Shown here: positions 29,848-38,864 of the stretch, piece after piece
Position numbering within the stretch: the stretch's first letter is position 1
How the letters are laid out: every line of letters starts with the position of its first letter
DNA from: JANQPX01 sp041398025
Lineage (GTDB): Bacteria; Pseudomonadota; Alphaproteobacteria; Geminicoccales; Geminicoccaceae
DNA: 64,000 nucleotides
Direction: 5' to 3'
Assembly: GCA_041398025.1 (NCBI GenBank)
Contig: JAWKVM010000001.1
Location: forward strand, 186,001 to 250,000
The notes under the pieces: model-generated
Databases searched by the model: none
What the model saw: only the letters and a program-made list of their open reading frames with translations
What the model was told of the DNA's origin: nothing
Program-made: the position numbers and the translations under genes

Positions 29848-30135
29848 ATGTCGATGAGTGGTTCGGACGTGACGATTGAAGATGAACCCCGCCGGGTGAT
29901 CGGACCCGACGGCAAGCTTTTGACCCTGGACGATTTGCCGCCGCCCGAGACCAAGCGCTGGGTGGCCAGGCGCAAGGCCGAGGTGGTCGCCGCCGTACGC
30001 GCCCAGCTCTTGACGCTGGAGGAAGCGTGCAAACGCTACAACCTGTCGACCGAGGAGTTCGTCGGCTGGGAAGCGGCGATCGACAAGCACGGTCTTGGCG
30101 GTCTTCGCGTGACCCGAATTCAGGATTTTCGTTAG
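29848..30135 (+). CDS. sciP: CtrA inhibitor SciP (DUF1153)
   Basis: A 95-residue helix-turn-helix protein of the DUF1153 family. In Caulobacter SciP binds the CtrA regulator and blocks its activation of promoters in newborn swarmer cells. The hallmark segment KRWVARRKAEVVAAVR, then LLTLEEACKRYNLS and GLRVTRIQDF, is almost fully conserved here. The ATG at 29848 was chosen because GGAGA lies 7 bases upstream; GTG 29845 and ATG 29854 are alternatives. It sits between the hook operon and the fliF operon, whose promoter carries a perfect CtrA box, so it is placed next to a probable target. Confidence 0.93.
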   Translation: MSMSGSDVTIEDEPRRVIGPDGKLLTLDDLPPPETKRWVARRKAEVVAAVRAQLLTLEEACKRYNLSTEEFVGWEAAIDKHGLGGLRVTRIQDFR

Positions 30136-30203
30136 CCTGGGCCAGGTTCACGCTTGCACCGTCGATGATGCCTTCGATGCTTATTGAAAAATGAATTCGA
30201 ACG

Positions 30204-30219
30204 CCCGGCAAAAATTGCC
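30204..30219 (+). promoter_or_regulatory. FlbD-type site upstream of fliF
   Basis: CCCGGCAAAAATTGCC, identical over 16 bases to the minus-strand sequence of the site before fliK. It lies 83 bases upstream of the fliF start and directly beside the CtrA box. In Caulobacter, FlbD bound at the fliF promoter acts as a repressor, so this copy may shut the operon down after FlbD is made. Confidence 0.65.
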
Positions 30220-30223
30220 TCGG

Positions 30224-30238
30224 TTAAGGGGTTATTAA
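30224..30238 (+). promoter_or_regulatory. Perfect CtrA box of the fliF operon promoter
   Basis: TTAA-GGGGTTA-TTAA matches the CtrA consensus TTAA-N7-TTAA exactly. It is 64 bases upstream of the fliF ATG and 5 bases downstream of the FlbD-type site. Confidence 0.75.
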
Positions 30239-30301
30239 TACTGATCTCTTAGTTTGATGACTGCTTCGGTTTCGACAACGCAGTCTCAAGCCTGAGAGGT
30301 C

Positions 30302-32071
30302 ATGAGCGACACGACCACCAACCTGCCGACGATGCTGGACCAGACTGCCCCCGCGCAGTCCGGGAACGGGAAGCCGTCAGTACTCGAAACACTCCGCCGT
30401 TTCAGCCCTGGTCAGATGATCGGGCTCGGTGTGACGATGATCGGGCTGCTCGGCTTCTTCGCCTATCTCACCCTGCGCATCGTCGAGCCTGACTATGGTC
30501 TGCTCTATAGCGGCCTCGACCTTGAGGACAGCGCCGAAATCGTCAGCCGTCTCGAAGCCATCGGTGTGCCCTACGAGCTCTATGGCGGCGGCGAAGGCAT
30601 CATGGTGCCGGGCGATCGCGTGGCCCGCCTGCGCATGGCCATGGCCGAAGAAGGCCTGCCCCGCGGTGGCTCGGTCGGCGACGAGATCTTCGATCAGGCC
30701 GGTGCGCTCGGAACGACAACTTTTCTCGCCAATGTCAATCAGCGCCGCGCCCTCGAAGGCGAACTCAGCCGCACGATCGCGTCGCTGAAAGACGTGAAGG
30801 CGGCACGTGTCCATCTGGTCCTGCCCAAGCGCGAGCTGTTCCGCCGGGAGCAGATCGAGCCCAGCGCGTCGGTCACTTTGCGCATGTATGGCGGCCGTCG
30901 CCTGGACAAGCGTCAGGTGGCCGCCGTTCAGCATCTCGTCGCGGCCGCTGTGCCGGGTCTGCAGCCGGATCGCATTACGCTGGTCGACGATCGCGGCACG
31001 CTTCTGGTCAAAGGTGGCGACGCCACGCTCGAGGGCGGTCTCGCCAGCCAGGCCGACGAATATCGAATCGCCTACGAGATGCGCCTGAAGGCGGTGATCG
31101 AGCAGCTTATCGAACGGTCGCTCGGGCCTGGCCGGGTTCACGCCGAGGTGAGCGCCGAGATCGACTTCGATCAGGTCACAATGACCGAGGAGACCTTCGA
31201 TCCTGACGGTCAGGTGGTGCGCAGCACGCAGACTATCGAGGAGGAGACCGAACGCGCCGAGAGGAATGAAGATGGTGCTGTGACGGTCGGCAACAATCTG
31301 CCCAATGCCGGAGTCGACGGGGGCGGGAGTGGCAGCAGCAACAACGAGAACATCGTTCGTACCGAAGAGACCGTGAACTACGAGATCTCCAAGACCGTGC
31401 GCAACCACACGCAGGTCGGCGGGGAGGTCAAACGCCTGTCGGTCGCTGTGCTGGTTGCCGGGCGCGAGGTTCTCGGAGTGGATGGTGTGCCGCTGGCCGA
31501 CGCGACGCTCGACCAGCAGGAGCTCGATGAGATCGCGAGCCTGGTGCGTTCGGCGATTGGCTTCAATGCGGAACGCGGCGACATCGTCGACGTGAAAAAT
31601 CTGCCATTTGCCGAGACCAGCCTCGAGGATATCGAGACGTCCCTCTTCGACTTCACCAAGAGCGATATCCTTCGGCTGGTCGAACTTGGCGTGCTGCTGA
31701 TTCTGGCTTTGATCGCGATCTTCCTGGTCGTGCGGCCGGCAATGGCCAAGTTCATGCCCGAGCCGGAAACCCTCAGCACCAAAGCTGGTGACGGCGAAGG
31801 GAGGCAATCCGACAGCAACCTGCCGGCGATCGTCGATGAGCACGGCAAGGTCATATCGCAAGGGGCTTTGACAGCAGGCGGTAGGGCAGCATCCAAGGGC
31901 AAGGCAGGAACGGGAGAGGAGGGCGTCGAGGTCGGCATTCCGGGGCTGGACGATCCGGTCAGGGTCGCTCTGATCCATCAGGCCCGGGACGTCATCGAGG
32001 CAAGACCCGACGATGCGTCTGCCCTGTTGCAGCAGTGGATCAGTCAGGAATCGGGAAGTCGCAATGGCTAA
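30302..32071 (+). CDS. fliF: Flagellar MS-ring protein FliF
   Basis: Forms the MS ring in the inner membrane, the base of the flagellar motor and export gate housing. The 589 residues have a first transmembrane helix (about 40-60), YscJ-type ring-building domains (about 62-250), an Asn/Gly/Ser-rich loop, a second transmembrane helix (about 460-480) and a cytosolic tail that should bind FliG. A GAGAGG lies just before the ATG. It opens the fliF-fliG-fliH-fliN-flbD operon, and its stop overlaps the fliG start by eight bases. Confidence 0.96.
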   Translation: MSDTTTNLPTMLDQTAPAQSGNGKPSVLETLRRFSPGQMIGLGVTMIGLLGFFAYLTLRIVEPDYGLLYSGLDLEDSAEIVSRLEAIGVPYELYGGGEGIMVPGDRVARLRMAMAEEGLPRGGSVGDEIFDQAGALGTTTFLANVNQRRALEGELSRTIASLKDVKAARVHLVLPKRELFRREQIEPSASVTLRMYGGRRLDKRQVAAVQHLVAAAVPGLQPDRITLVDDRGTLLVKGGDATLEGGLASQADEYRIAYEMRLKAVIEQLIERSLGPGRVHAEVSAEIDFDQVTMTEETFDPDGQVVRSTQTIEEETERAERNEDGAVTVGNNLPNAGVDGGGSGSSNNENIVRTEETVNYEISKTVRNHTQVGGEVKRLSVAVLVAGREVLGVDGVPLADATLDQQELDEIASLVRSAIGFNAERGDIVDVKNLPFAETSLEDIETSLFDFTKSDILRLVELGVLLILALIAIFLVVRPAMAKFMPEPETLSTKAGDGEGRQSDSNLPAIVDEHGKVISQGALTAGGRAASKGKAGTGEEGVEVGIPGLDDPVRVALIHQARDVIEARPDDASALLQQWISQESGSRNG

Positions 32072-33131
32072 GACCAGGACACAAGACGTCACTATGGCCA
32101 GGCCGAAGCCGCCCAAGACGAATGAGATCCAGATCTACAACGAATTCAGCGGCATGAAAAAAGCCGCGATGCTCATGCTCGTCATCGGTGACAGCCATGC
32201 GCGTCTCCTCTCGGAGCGTCTCGCCATCGACGAGATGAAATGCATCGCCCACGAGATGACTCAACTCGGACGCATTCAAGGTGCGGATGTCGAGGTCCTG
32301 CTGCGCGAGTTCACGTCGGTCATGGGTGCAGGCTTCGGTATTGTCGGCACGTACGATACCGCAAAGCAGCTGCTGAGCACCATCCTCGACGAGGACAAGG
32401 TGGCGCTCATCATGAAGGATCTTGGCGGGCATCCCGGTGGCAATATCTGGGAAAAGCTGAGCAAGGTCGATGACAACCTGCTTGCCAGCTTTCTGAAGAA
32501 CGAATACCCGCAGACCATCGCCGTGGTGCTGTCGAAAGTCAAAACCGATCATGCGGCGAGGCTGGTCTCCCACCTGCCGAAGGAAGTCGCGATCGAGGCG
32601 ATGATGCGCATGCTCCGGCTCGACGCAGTGCAGGATGAGATCATGACGGACGTCGAAGATCTTCTGCGCATCGAATTCATGGCAAATGCGTCGGGCGGGC
32701 CGCCACGCGATCAGCATGAGGTGATGGCGGAAATTTTCAACTACTTCGATCGCACCACCGAGACATCGTTCCTGGAGATGCTGGAAGAGCGCAACAAGGA
32801 GTCCGCCGAGCTGATCAGATCGCTGATGTTCACCTTTGACGATCTCGTCAAGCTTGACGCTCAGGCCATTCAGCTCCTGCTGCGCAATGTCGACAATTCG
32901 CGCCTCGGTCTCGCTTTGAAAGGCGGCAAGGACGAACTGAAGGAACTGTTCTTCAACAACATGTCCGAACGCGCGGCGAAGATCCTGCGCGAGGATATGG
33001 AGAATATGGGGCCAGTTCGGGTGAAAGATGTGGAAGAGGCGCAGTCCGAGATCGTCATCGGCGCGAAGGCGCTGATCGATCGCGGCGAGATCACGGTCGC
33101 CAGCGACAACGATGAGGATCTGATCTCGTGA
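32064..33131 (+). CDS. fliG: Flagellar motor switch protein FliG
   Basis: Rotor protein that transmits torque and switches direction; it binds FliF at its N terminus and stator MotA at its C terminus. The 355 residues show the FliG N domain (FSGMKKAAMLMLVIGD), the middle domain with the NEYPQTIAVVLSKV motif, and the C domain with FTFDDLVKLDAQAIQLLLRN, including the charged torque residues. The frame is open upstream inside fliF; the ATG at 32064 has GGGAAG upstream and gives the usual length. The stop overlaps the GTG start of fliH. Confidence 0.95.
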   Translation: MAKTRTQDVTMARPKPPKTNEIQIYNEFSGMKKAAMLMLVIGDSHARLLSERLAIDEMKCIAHEMTQLGRIQGADVEVLLREFTSVMGAGFGIVGTYDTAKQLLSTILDEDKVALIMKDLGGHPGGNIWEKLSKVDDNLLASFLKNEYPQTIAVVLSKVKTDHAARLVSHLPKEVAIEAMMRMLRLDAVQDEIMTDVEDLLRIEFMANASGGPPRDQHEVMAEIFNYFDRTTETSFLEMLEERNKESAELIRSLMFTFDDLVKLDAQAIQLLLRNVDNSRLGLALKGGKDELKELFFNNMSERAAKILREDMENMGPVRVKDVEEAQSEIVIGAKALIDRGEITVASDNDEDLIS

Positions 33132-33979
33132 TTGCAGCCGTGCCTTTTGCATTCGCCGAGCTGGGAGAAGGAGCAGACGACCATCGGCAAGCGACCGGAG
33201 CCGACGACGATCCAACACGCTGTGCCGAACCCGTCGCCTATCGTTCCTGTCTCACGGAATTCAGCACGAGCGATCCGAACGAGGGGAAGAAAGCCAAGCC
33301 AGCACCGTTATTCACCGGTGAAGATCTTGCTTCGGCTGTGGAAGAAGCAAGACGTGCGACCGCCGCGGAAGTCGAGATAGCGGTGAGGACGGCGCTTGCC
33401 GACGACATCGAACGGCAGCGCTGCGAGCTGCTTTCCTCGCTCAGGGATCAGATCGAGTGGCATAGATCCGCGTTCGACAGGGAACTGGCCCGCTCGGTCG
33501 CTGTCAGCTCCCGGCTGGCAGTGGCCTTGGCATCGGCCGTCATTCCCAAGGCGATCGAAAAGCAGCCGTTGGTCGATATCACCGAACTGGTCAAGACTGC
33601 CCTGAGCCGGCTGACCAAGGAGCCTGCGATTGAACTTCGCTTGCCTCATTCATTGGCAGAAGACGGAGAGGCCGTCTTCATCGATCTCGCCAGAAGCGTC
33701 GGGTTTGCCGGTGACGTCACGGTGATCGCTGATTCTGCCCTCGCGGTTGGCGATGTCCAGATTCGCTGGCATGGCGGCGCGATCGATCGATGTCTGGATC
33801 AGTTGCATCATGCGGCGGTGCATCTCGCCGACCGTTGGCTGCGGGAAGATCCGGCAACCCCGCATGATGACGTCGAAGCACCATGGCCCGCACCAACGGA
33901 AGCGACGGTGAGTGATGCGATGGTCGACCCGTTGAGGATCCCGGATCAGCAGATGAGTGAGCCACGTAATGAACGCTGA
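33128..33979 (+). CDS. fliH: FliH-like flagellar export ATPase regulator (FlbE position)
   Basis: A 283-residue protein in the place of Caulobacter flbE/fliH, between fliG and fliN. FliH binds the FliI ATPase and guides it to the export gate. A long helical, Glu/Arg/Ala-rich segment (about 65-150, LASAVEEARRATAAEVEIAV) is followed by a C-terminal domain (about 150-240) with the FliH/YscL pattern (IELRLP, VQIRWHGGAIDRCLDQL). The tail is acidic and disordered. It starts at a GTG overlapping the fliG stop. Similarity is weak, so the call rests partly on gene order. No fliI is present in the window. Confidence 0.8.
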   Translation: MIAAVPFAFAELGEGADDHRQATGADDDPTRCAEPVAYRSCLTEFSTSDPNEGKKAKPAPLFTGEDLASAVEEARRATAAEVEIAVRTALADDIERQRCELLSSLRDQIEWHRSAFDRELARSVAVSSRLAVALASAVIPKAIEKQPLVDITELVKTALSRLTKEPAIELRLPHSLAEDGEAVFIDLARSVGFAGDVTVIADSALAVGDVQIRWHGGAIDRCLDQLHHAAVHLADRWLREDPATPHDDVEAPWPAPTEATVSDAMVDPLRIPDQQMSEPRNER

Positions 33980-34355
33980 CAACGACAAGCTGGATTTGGA
34001 CGAGCTGACCGGCGCAGATCGACCGGCTGGCGACGGGGTCGAGATGGCCGCTGATGCCTTTCTGGCCGCCGATCTCGCATCATCCGCCATTGATGACGGA
34101 AGCGAGCCTCCGAACGCATTAGGCGCGATCTATGACGTCCCCGTCCAGGTCTCTGCCGTGCTCGGCAAGACCTCCATGCCCATCAGCCAGCTGATCAAAC
34201 TGGGACGTGGCGCCGTCCTCGAACTCGACCGAAAAGTCGGTGAATCGATCGACGTGGTCGTCAACAACCGCCTGATAGCAAAGGGTGAAATCGTCATCGT
34301 GGAAGAGCGCATCGGCATCACCATGACGGAGATCATCAAGACCGATGGACAATGA
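33969..34355 (+). CDS. fliN: Flagellar motor switch protein FliN
   Basis: Builds the C ring with FliM and FliG. The N-terminal 45 residues are acidic and variable; the remainder is the SpoA domain (IYDVPVQVSAVLGKTSMPIS, GRGAVLELDRKVGESIDVVV, RLIAKGEIVIVEERIGI), about 128 residues in all, a normal size. The ATG at 33969 overlaps the fliH stop, so translation is probably coupled; an upstream GTG at 33957 is an alternative. It is followed by flbD. No fliM lies in this window. Confidence 0.93.
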   Translation: MNADNDKLDLDELTGADRPAGDGVEMAADAFLAADLASSAIDDGSEPPNALGAIYDVPVQVSAVLGKTSMPISQLIKLGRGAVLELDRKVGESIDVVVNNRLIAKGEIVIVEERIGITMTEIIKTDGQ

Positions 34356-34420
34356 CATGGACGCTATCGCCGGAGGCAGGCCGTCAGCATGGGTCGTCAA
34401 AGGGGCATGAGGAGTCAGCC

Positions 34421-35770
34421 ATGAATGTTCTCTTGATCGGAGCGAGCAGCGCCGAGGTCGCCAGTGCCTGCGATATGGCCTCGGCTCAGGGCGCCAGCAT
34501 CCATCGAGTGGAAACGGTCGACGATGCCATGATCGTACTGCGCTCGGCAGCATCTCCGGACCTCCTGCTTGTCGATGTGCGGCTGGACATCGATGCACTC
34601 ACACGCCGACTGAGCGAGGAGCGTATTCTCGTTCCCCTGATTGCTTACGGCATCCACACCGATGCGCGCGCTGCAGTTCGTGCGGTCAAGTCGGGTGCCA
34701 CCGAATTTCTCCCACTGCCGCCGGACGAAGATCTGATTGCAGCCATTTTCTGCTCGATGACGAGTGATCAGCACGCCTTCGTGTTCGAAGATCCGGTGAC
34801 GCGAGATATTCTTGCCATCGCAAGACAGGTGGCGCCGTCCGATGCCAGTATTTTGATTACGGGGGAAAGCGGCACGGGAAAGGAAGTCGTCGCGCGCTAC
34901 GTGCACCAGAATAGCCGTCGCAATGCGAAACGCCTGATTTCGGTCAACTGCGCGGCGATTCCTGACAATCTCCTCGAGTCCGAACTTTTCGGTCACGAGA
35001 AGGGGGCGTTTACCGGTGCCAATGCGCGCCGCATCGGCAAGTTCGAGGAGGCCGATGGCAGCACGCTGCTCCTCGATGAGATCAGCGAAATGGATCCCCG
35101 TCTGCAAGCCAAGTTATTGCGCGCCCTGCAAGAACGTGAAATCGACCGCGTCGGCGGCACGAAGCCTGTCAAAGTCGATATCCGCCTGATCGCGACCAGC
35201 AACCGCGATCTGCAGGCCGAGGTCAAGGCCGGCCGATTTCGCGAAGACCTCATGTTTCGCCTGAACGTCGTGCAGCTCGAGCTTCCTCCGCTTCGAAAGC
35301 GCCTGGGCGACCTGTTGCCATTGAGCAAGCTCTTTATCGAACGCTATGCGCGCGCCAATAGCATGCCTGCGAGAAGGCTCGATCCCGTGGCCATAGAACG
35401 TCTTCGTCGGCATCGCTGGCCAGGTAATGTTCGCGAGCTTGAAAACTGCATCCATCGCTCCGTGCTCTTGTCGCGAGGCGAAGTCATCGGTCCCGAGACG
35501 ATTATCCTGCCAGATACTGACGAGCCCTCTGGCCCCTCCGATCAGGGTGCGGTGCCGTCGGCCCTGGTCGGCAATTCGGTGGCAGAGGTCGAACGACGGC
35601 TTATCGTCGACACATTGGCGCACACGCTCGGAAATCGAACCCGCGCCGCCACCATTCTCGGAATTTCCATCAGGACGCTGCGCAACAAGCTGAAGCAATA
35701 CAGTGATGAAGGCATGTCCATCCTGCCTTCGGGGCCAGGAAGCATCGACGTCATGACGAATCAGCCCTGA
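34421..35770 (+). CDS. flbD: Sigma-54-dependent flagellar regulator FlbD
   Basis: NtrC-type activator that switches on late flagellar genes and represses early ones. It has 449 residues: a receiver-like domain (1-115), an AAA+ sigma-54 contact domain (about 130-365; Walker A GESGTGKE, GAFTGA loop) and a Fis-type helix-turn-helix (about 400-440, RTRAATILGISIRTLRNKL). The receiver keeps an aspartate (Asp52) but has lost the acidic pair near its N terminus (LLIGASSAE), as in Caulobacter FlbD, which is controlled by FliX rather than a kinase. The ATG at 34421 follows a GAGGAG. It ends the fliF operon; two 16-mers it may bind lie before fliF and fliK. Confidence 0.92.
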   Translation: MNVLLIGASSAEVASACDMASAQGASIHRVETVDDAMIVLRSAASPDLLLVDVRLDIDALTRRLSEERILVPLIAYGIHTDARAAVRAVKSGATEFLPLPPDEDLIAAIFCSMTSDQHAFVFEDPVTRDILAIARQVAPSDASILITGESGTGKEVVARYVHQNSRRNAKRLISVNCAAIPDNLLESELFGHEKGAFTGANARRIGKFEEADGSTLLLDEISEMDPRLQAKLLRALQEREIDRVGGTKPVKVDIRLIATSNRDLQAEVKAGRFREDLMFRLNVVQLELPPLRKRLGDLLPLSKLFIERYARANSMPARRLDPVAIERLRRHRWPGNVRELENCIHRSVLLSRGEVIGPETIILPDTDEPSGPSDQGAVPSALVGNSVAEVERRLIVDTLAHTLGNRTRAATILGISIRTLRNKLKQYSDEGMSILPSGPGSIDVMTNQP

Positions 35771-35801
35771 CGTCAGGCATCTGAGTAGCACAGGAAGTCA
35801 C

Positions 35802-37892
35802 ATGGCATCTCTTGCTCCAGTCACGAGCGGCGCGTTGATTTCACGCTTAGTCGAGTCCCTTCGGCATGGAGATATCATCCTTGCCTTGGGCGTTCTCGGT
35901 ATTCTCGTCGTCCTTATCCTACCGATGCCGAGCCTGATGCTGGATCTGATGCTAGCGGTCTCGATCACCTTCTCGGTCATGGTCCTGCTGACGTCGCTAT
36001 TCATCGAAAAGCCGCTTCATTTCAGCGCTTTTCCCACCGTGCTGTTGATTGCTACCATGCTGCGCTTGGCGCTGAACCTCGCCTCGACGCGGCTCATCCT
36101 GGCATCCGGGCATGAAGGGACGGCTGCAGCAGGGCGCATGATCGAAGCCTTTGGCGGCTTTATCATGCAGGGCAATTTCGTCATCGGCCTCATCGTCTTC
36201 GCAATACTCGTCATCGTCAACTTCGTCGTCATCACCAAAGGATCCGGCCGCATAGCCGAGGTCTCGGCCCGCTTCTCCCTCGACGCCATGCCCGGCAAGC
36301 AGATGGCGATTGATGCCGATCTTTCCGCTGGCCTGATCAGCGAGGACGAGGCCAAGACGCGCCGCCGCGAGCTTGAAGCGGAGAGCAGCTTTTATGGTGC
36401 AATGGACGGCGCTTCGAAGTTCGTCCGTGGCGACGCCGTCGCGGGACTGATGATCACCGTCATCAACCTGGTTGGCGGCCTCATCGTCGGCGTCGGTCAA
36501 ATCGGGATCAGCTTCGGACAGGCCGCCCAGAGCTATACCTTTCTCACTGTCGGTGATGGCCTGGTTTCCCAGATCCCTGCACTGATCGTGTCGACCGCCG
36601 CAGGTCTGCTCGTCTCCAAAGCTGGAATTTCCGGGCGTACTGATCGAGCGTTGTTCGGCCAGCTCGGCGCTCATCCTCGAACCCTGATGACGACCAGCGG
36701 CTTGCTCACGGTCCTTGCCGTGATGCCTGGGCTCCCGCTGTTTCCCTTCGCCACGCTGGCGCTCGTCAGCGGGGCCGCAGCCTGGCGCCTGACGAAGGCG
36801 TCAGAGGAGGCGGTCGACGAGCCCGAAGCGGCTCAGGAGGGGGCCGAAGAGCCGAGCGAAGAGCACATAAGCTCGTCTCTCCAAATGGATCCCATCAGGC
36901 TCGAACTCGGCTATGGATTGCTGGCTCTTATTGGCGATGGAGGCGGAGTCAAGCTGACCGATCAAATCAAGGCCCTCAGAAGGCAACTTGCAGCCGATTT
37001 GGGCTTCATCATGCCTCCTGTCCGAATTCAGGACAATATTCAGCTCCCGGCCAACAGCTATGCCATTAAACTCAAGGAGATCGAAGCGGGCCGTGGCGAT
37101 CTGCGGGCGAATATGCTGCTGGTGATGGATCCTCGCGGTGAGAAGATCTCGATTCCTGGTGAGGAGACCAAAGAGCCGACATTTGGTTTGCCGGCGAAAT
37201 GGGTTTCCGAGACCGCGCGCGAGGAGGCCAATTTCCGCGGCTATACTGTGGTCGACCCGGCGACAGTTCTAACGACGCATATTACCGAGATCATCAAGGA
37301 TAATCTCTCTGAGCTTCTCAGTTTTGCCGAAACCCAAAAGCTGCTGGACGAGCTGTCGAAAGACTATCAGAAGCTGGTCGACGATCTAGTGCCTTCAAAG
37401 ATCAGTGTCGGCGGCATTCAGCGGATATTGCAGGCGCTTCTCGCTGAGCGCATTTCGATTCGTGACCTGCCGCTTGTCATTGAGGCGATCGGCGATGTCG
37501 TGGCGCGCAGTCAAAATATCATCGTCATAACGGAATATGTCCGCTCGCACTTGGCACGTCAGATCAGCAACGCACACACGTCGGAAGGGGGCTACATTCC
37601 GCTGATCACCCTGTCGCCTACGTGGGAGCAGGCGTTCTCGGAAGCTCTGGTCGGACAGGGCGAAGAACGACACCTGGCCATGGCACCCTCGCATCTGCAG
37701 GAATTCATGGAAAGACTGCAGCAGACCTTCGAACAACAGGCCATGCGCGGTGAGCTCCCCGTGTTGCTCACCAGCCCTGCCGTCCGGCCCTATGTGAGGT
37801 CGATTGTGGAACGCTTCAGGCCCTCGACGGTGGTGCTCTCGCAGAACGAGATTCATGCCAAAGCGCGCATCCGCACATTGGGCCAGATCTAG
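35802..37892 (+). CDS. flhA: Flagellar export gate protein FlhA
   Basis: Inner-membrane component of the flagellar type III export gate; its cytosolic domain binds chaperone-substrate complexes. The 696 residues are typical. Seven or eight membrane helices lie between residues 20 and 330, with the conserved cytosolic FHIPEP-type loop (VVITKGSGRIAEVSARFSLD, AMPGKQMAIDADLSAG) between them. A four-domain cytosolic part (about 360-690) follows. The ATG follows AGGAAGTCAC. It is 31 bases downstream of flbD and may be part of the same transcript. FlhB, FliP, FliQ and FliR are not in this window. Confidence 0.96.
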   Translation: MASLAPVTSGALISRLVESLRHGDIILALGVLGILVVLILPMPSLMLDLMLAVSITFSVMVLLTSLFIEKPLHFSAFPTVLLIATMLRLALNLASTRLILASGHEGTAAAGRMIEAFGGFIMQGNFVIGLIVFAILVIVNFVVITKGSGRIAEVSARFSLDAMPGKQMAIDADLSAGLISEDEAKTRRRELEAESSFYGAMDGASKFVRGDAVAGLMITVINLVGGLIVGVGQIGISFGQAAQSYTFLTVGDGLVSQIPALIVSTAAGLLVSKAGISGRTDRALFGQLGAHPRTLMTTSGLLTVLAVMPGLPLFPFATLALVSGAAAWRLTKASEEAVDEPEAAQEGAEEPSEEHISSSLQMDPIRLELGYGLLALIGDGGGVKLTDQIKALRRQLAADLGFIMPPVRIQDNIQLPANSYAIKLKEIEAGRGDLRANMLLVMDPRGEKISIPGEETKEPTFGLPAKWVSETAREEANFRGYTVVDPATVLTTHITEIIKDNLSELLSFAETQKLLDELSKDYQKLVDDLVPSKISVGGIQRILQALLAERISIRDLPLVIEAIGDVVARSQNIIVITEYVRSHLARQISNAHTSEGGYIPLITLSPTWEQAFSEALVGQGEERHLAMAPSHLQEFMERLQQTFEQQAMRGELPVLLTSPAVRPYVRSIVERFRPSTVVLSQNEIHAKARIRTLGQI

Positions 37893-37907
37893 GTAGTCAG
37901 CATCGAG

Positions 37908-38864
37908 ATGCGCATAGTCAGTTTCCTAGCCCCATCATCAAAGCAGGCGATGACGGATCTTCGAGCCAGGCTCGGCGATGACGCTATCATTCTGAGCACG
38001 CGGACGCTTGAGGATGGACAGATCAGTGTGACCGGGGCTGTGACAGACGATGTTTTCGATTTGGCAGATGTTCTCTCACCGACGGACGAGCCCCGAAGTC
38101 TCGAGTGGCTAAAGGCCCTTGCCGAGTTCCACGAATGGCCGATCAAGGGGCGCGAAAAAATCGAATCGCTCCTGAAGAACATGGTACCGGCTGGTCCGGA
38201 AATGGTCCTGACGACGCTTGTTCAGGCGTTGTTCCGTTTCGATGCTGCGCAATTCCGGACCAACAGACCCATCATCCTTTCCGGACCGCCCGGCAGCGGC
38301 AAGACCGTCACGCTCGCCAAGCTTGCCGCTGCTGAGGTCCTGGCCGGGCATGCGGTCGACATCATCACGCTCGATGTCAAGCGCGCCGGCAGTCTGGAGC
38401 AGGTTTCCACCCTTCTGGAACCGCTCGATCTTTCACCGATTCCAGTCGCGAGATCCGCGGATCTCCCCAAGATCATAGCGGCATGCAAGAGCGATGTGGT
38501 TCTCGTGGATACTGCCAGCACCAATCCTTTCAATCCCGCTGATCTCGGCGAACTGTCGTCTCTCACAGCGCGTATCGGGGGCGATCTCGTCCTCGTGCTC
38601 GCCGCAGGGCAGGCCTATGCGGACTCCGCGGATATCGCCCGGAGCTATTCCGCCATCGGCGCCGACGCCATGATAGCGACCAAGCTCGATGTCGCACGGC
38701 GTTTCGGCGGGGTTCTCGCTGCTGCCGAAGCCGGTCTCGCTTTCACCCAGGCCGGCATCGGGCCGACGATCGGCGATGGCTTGTGCGCGCTCAGCGCTGC
38801 TGGCATGGCGAGGCTCTTGTTGCGTCGGTACTATAGTGCGATCGGCGAGGAGTGTGCGGAATGA
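37908..38864 (+). CDS. flhF: FlhF-like SRP-type GTPase
   Basis: GTPase of the signal recognition particle family that sets the position of polar flagella. The 318 residues have an N-terminal segment typical of FlhF (MRIVSFLAPSSKQAMTDLRA, LGDDAIILSTRTLEDG) and an NG domain with G1 GPPGSGKT (126-133) and the guanine motif TKLD near residue 260. The G3 segment reads DTASTNP rather than DTAGR, so catalysis may be altered. It is shorter than typical FlhF because the basic domain is reduced. The stop overlaps the start of the MinD-like flhG. Confidence 0.88.
   Translation: MRIVSFLAPSSKQAMTDLRARLGDDAIILSTRTLEDGQISVTGAVTDDVFDLADVLSPTDEPRSLEWLKALAEFHEWPIKGREKIESLLKNMVPAGPEMVLTTLVQALFRFDAAQFRTNRPIILSGPPGSGKTVTLAKLAAAEVLAGHAVDIITLDVKRAGSLEQVSTLLEPLDLSPIPVARSADLPKIIAACKSDVVLVDTASTNPFNPADLGELSSLTARIGGDLVLVLAAGQAYADSADIARSYSAIGADAMIATKLDVARRFGGVLAAAEAGLAFTQAGIGPTIGDGLCALSAAGMARLLLRRYYSAIGEECAE

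Noticed and set aside
30205..30222. A sigma-54 promoter before fliF
   Set aside because: GG and GC in GGCAAAAATTGC are 8 bases apart rather than 10; the sequence is instead a palindromic operator.
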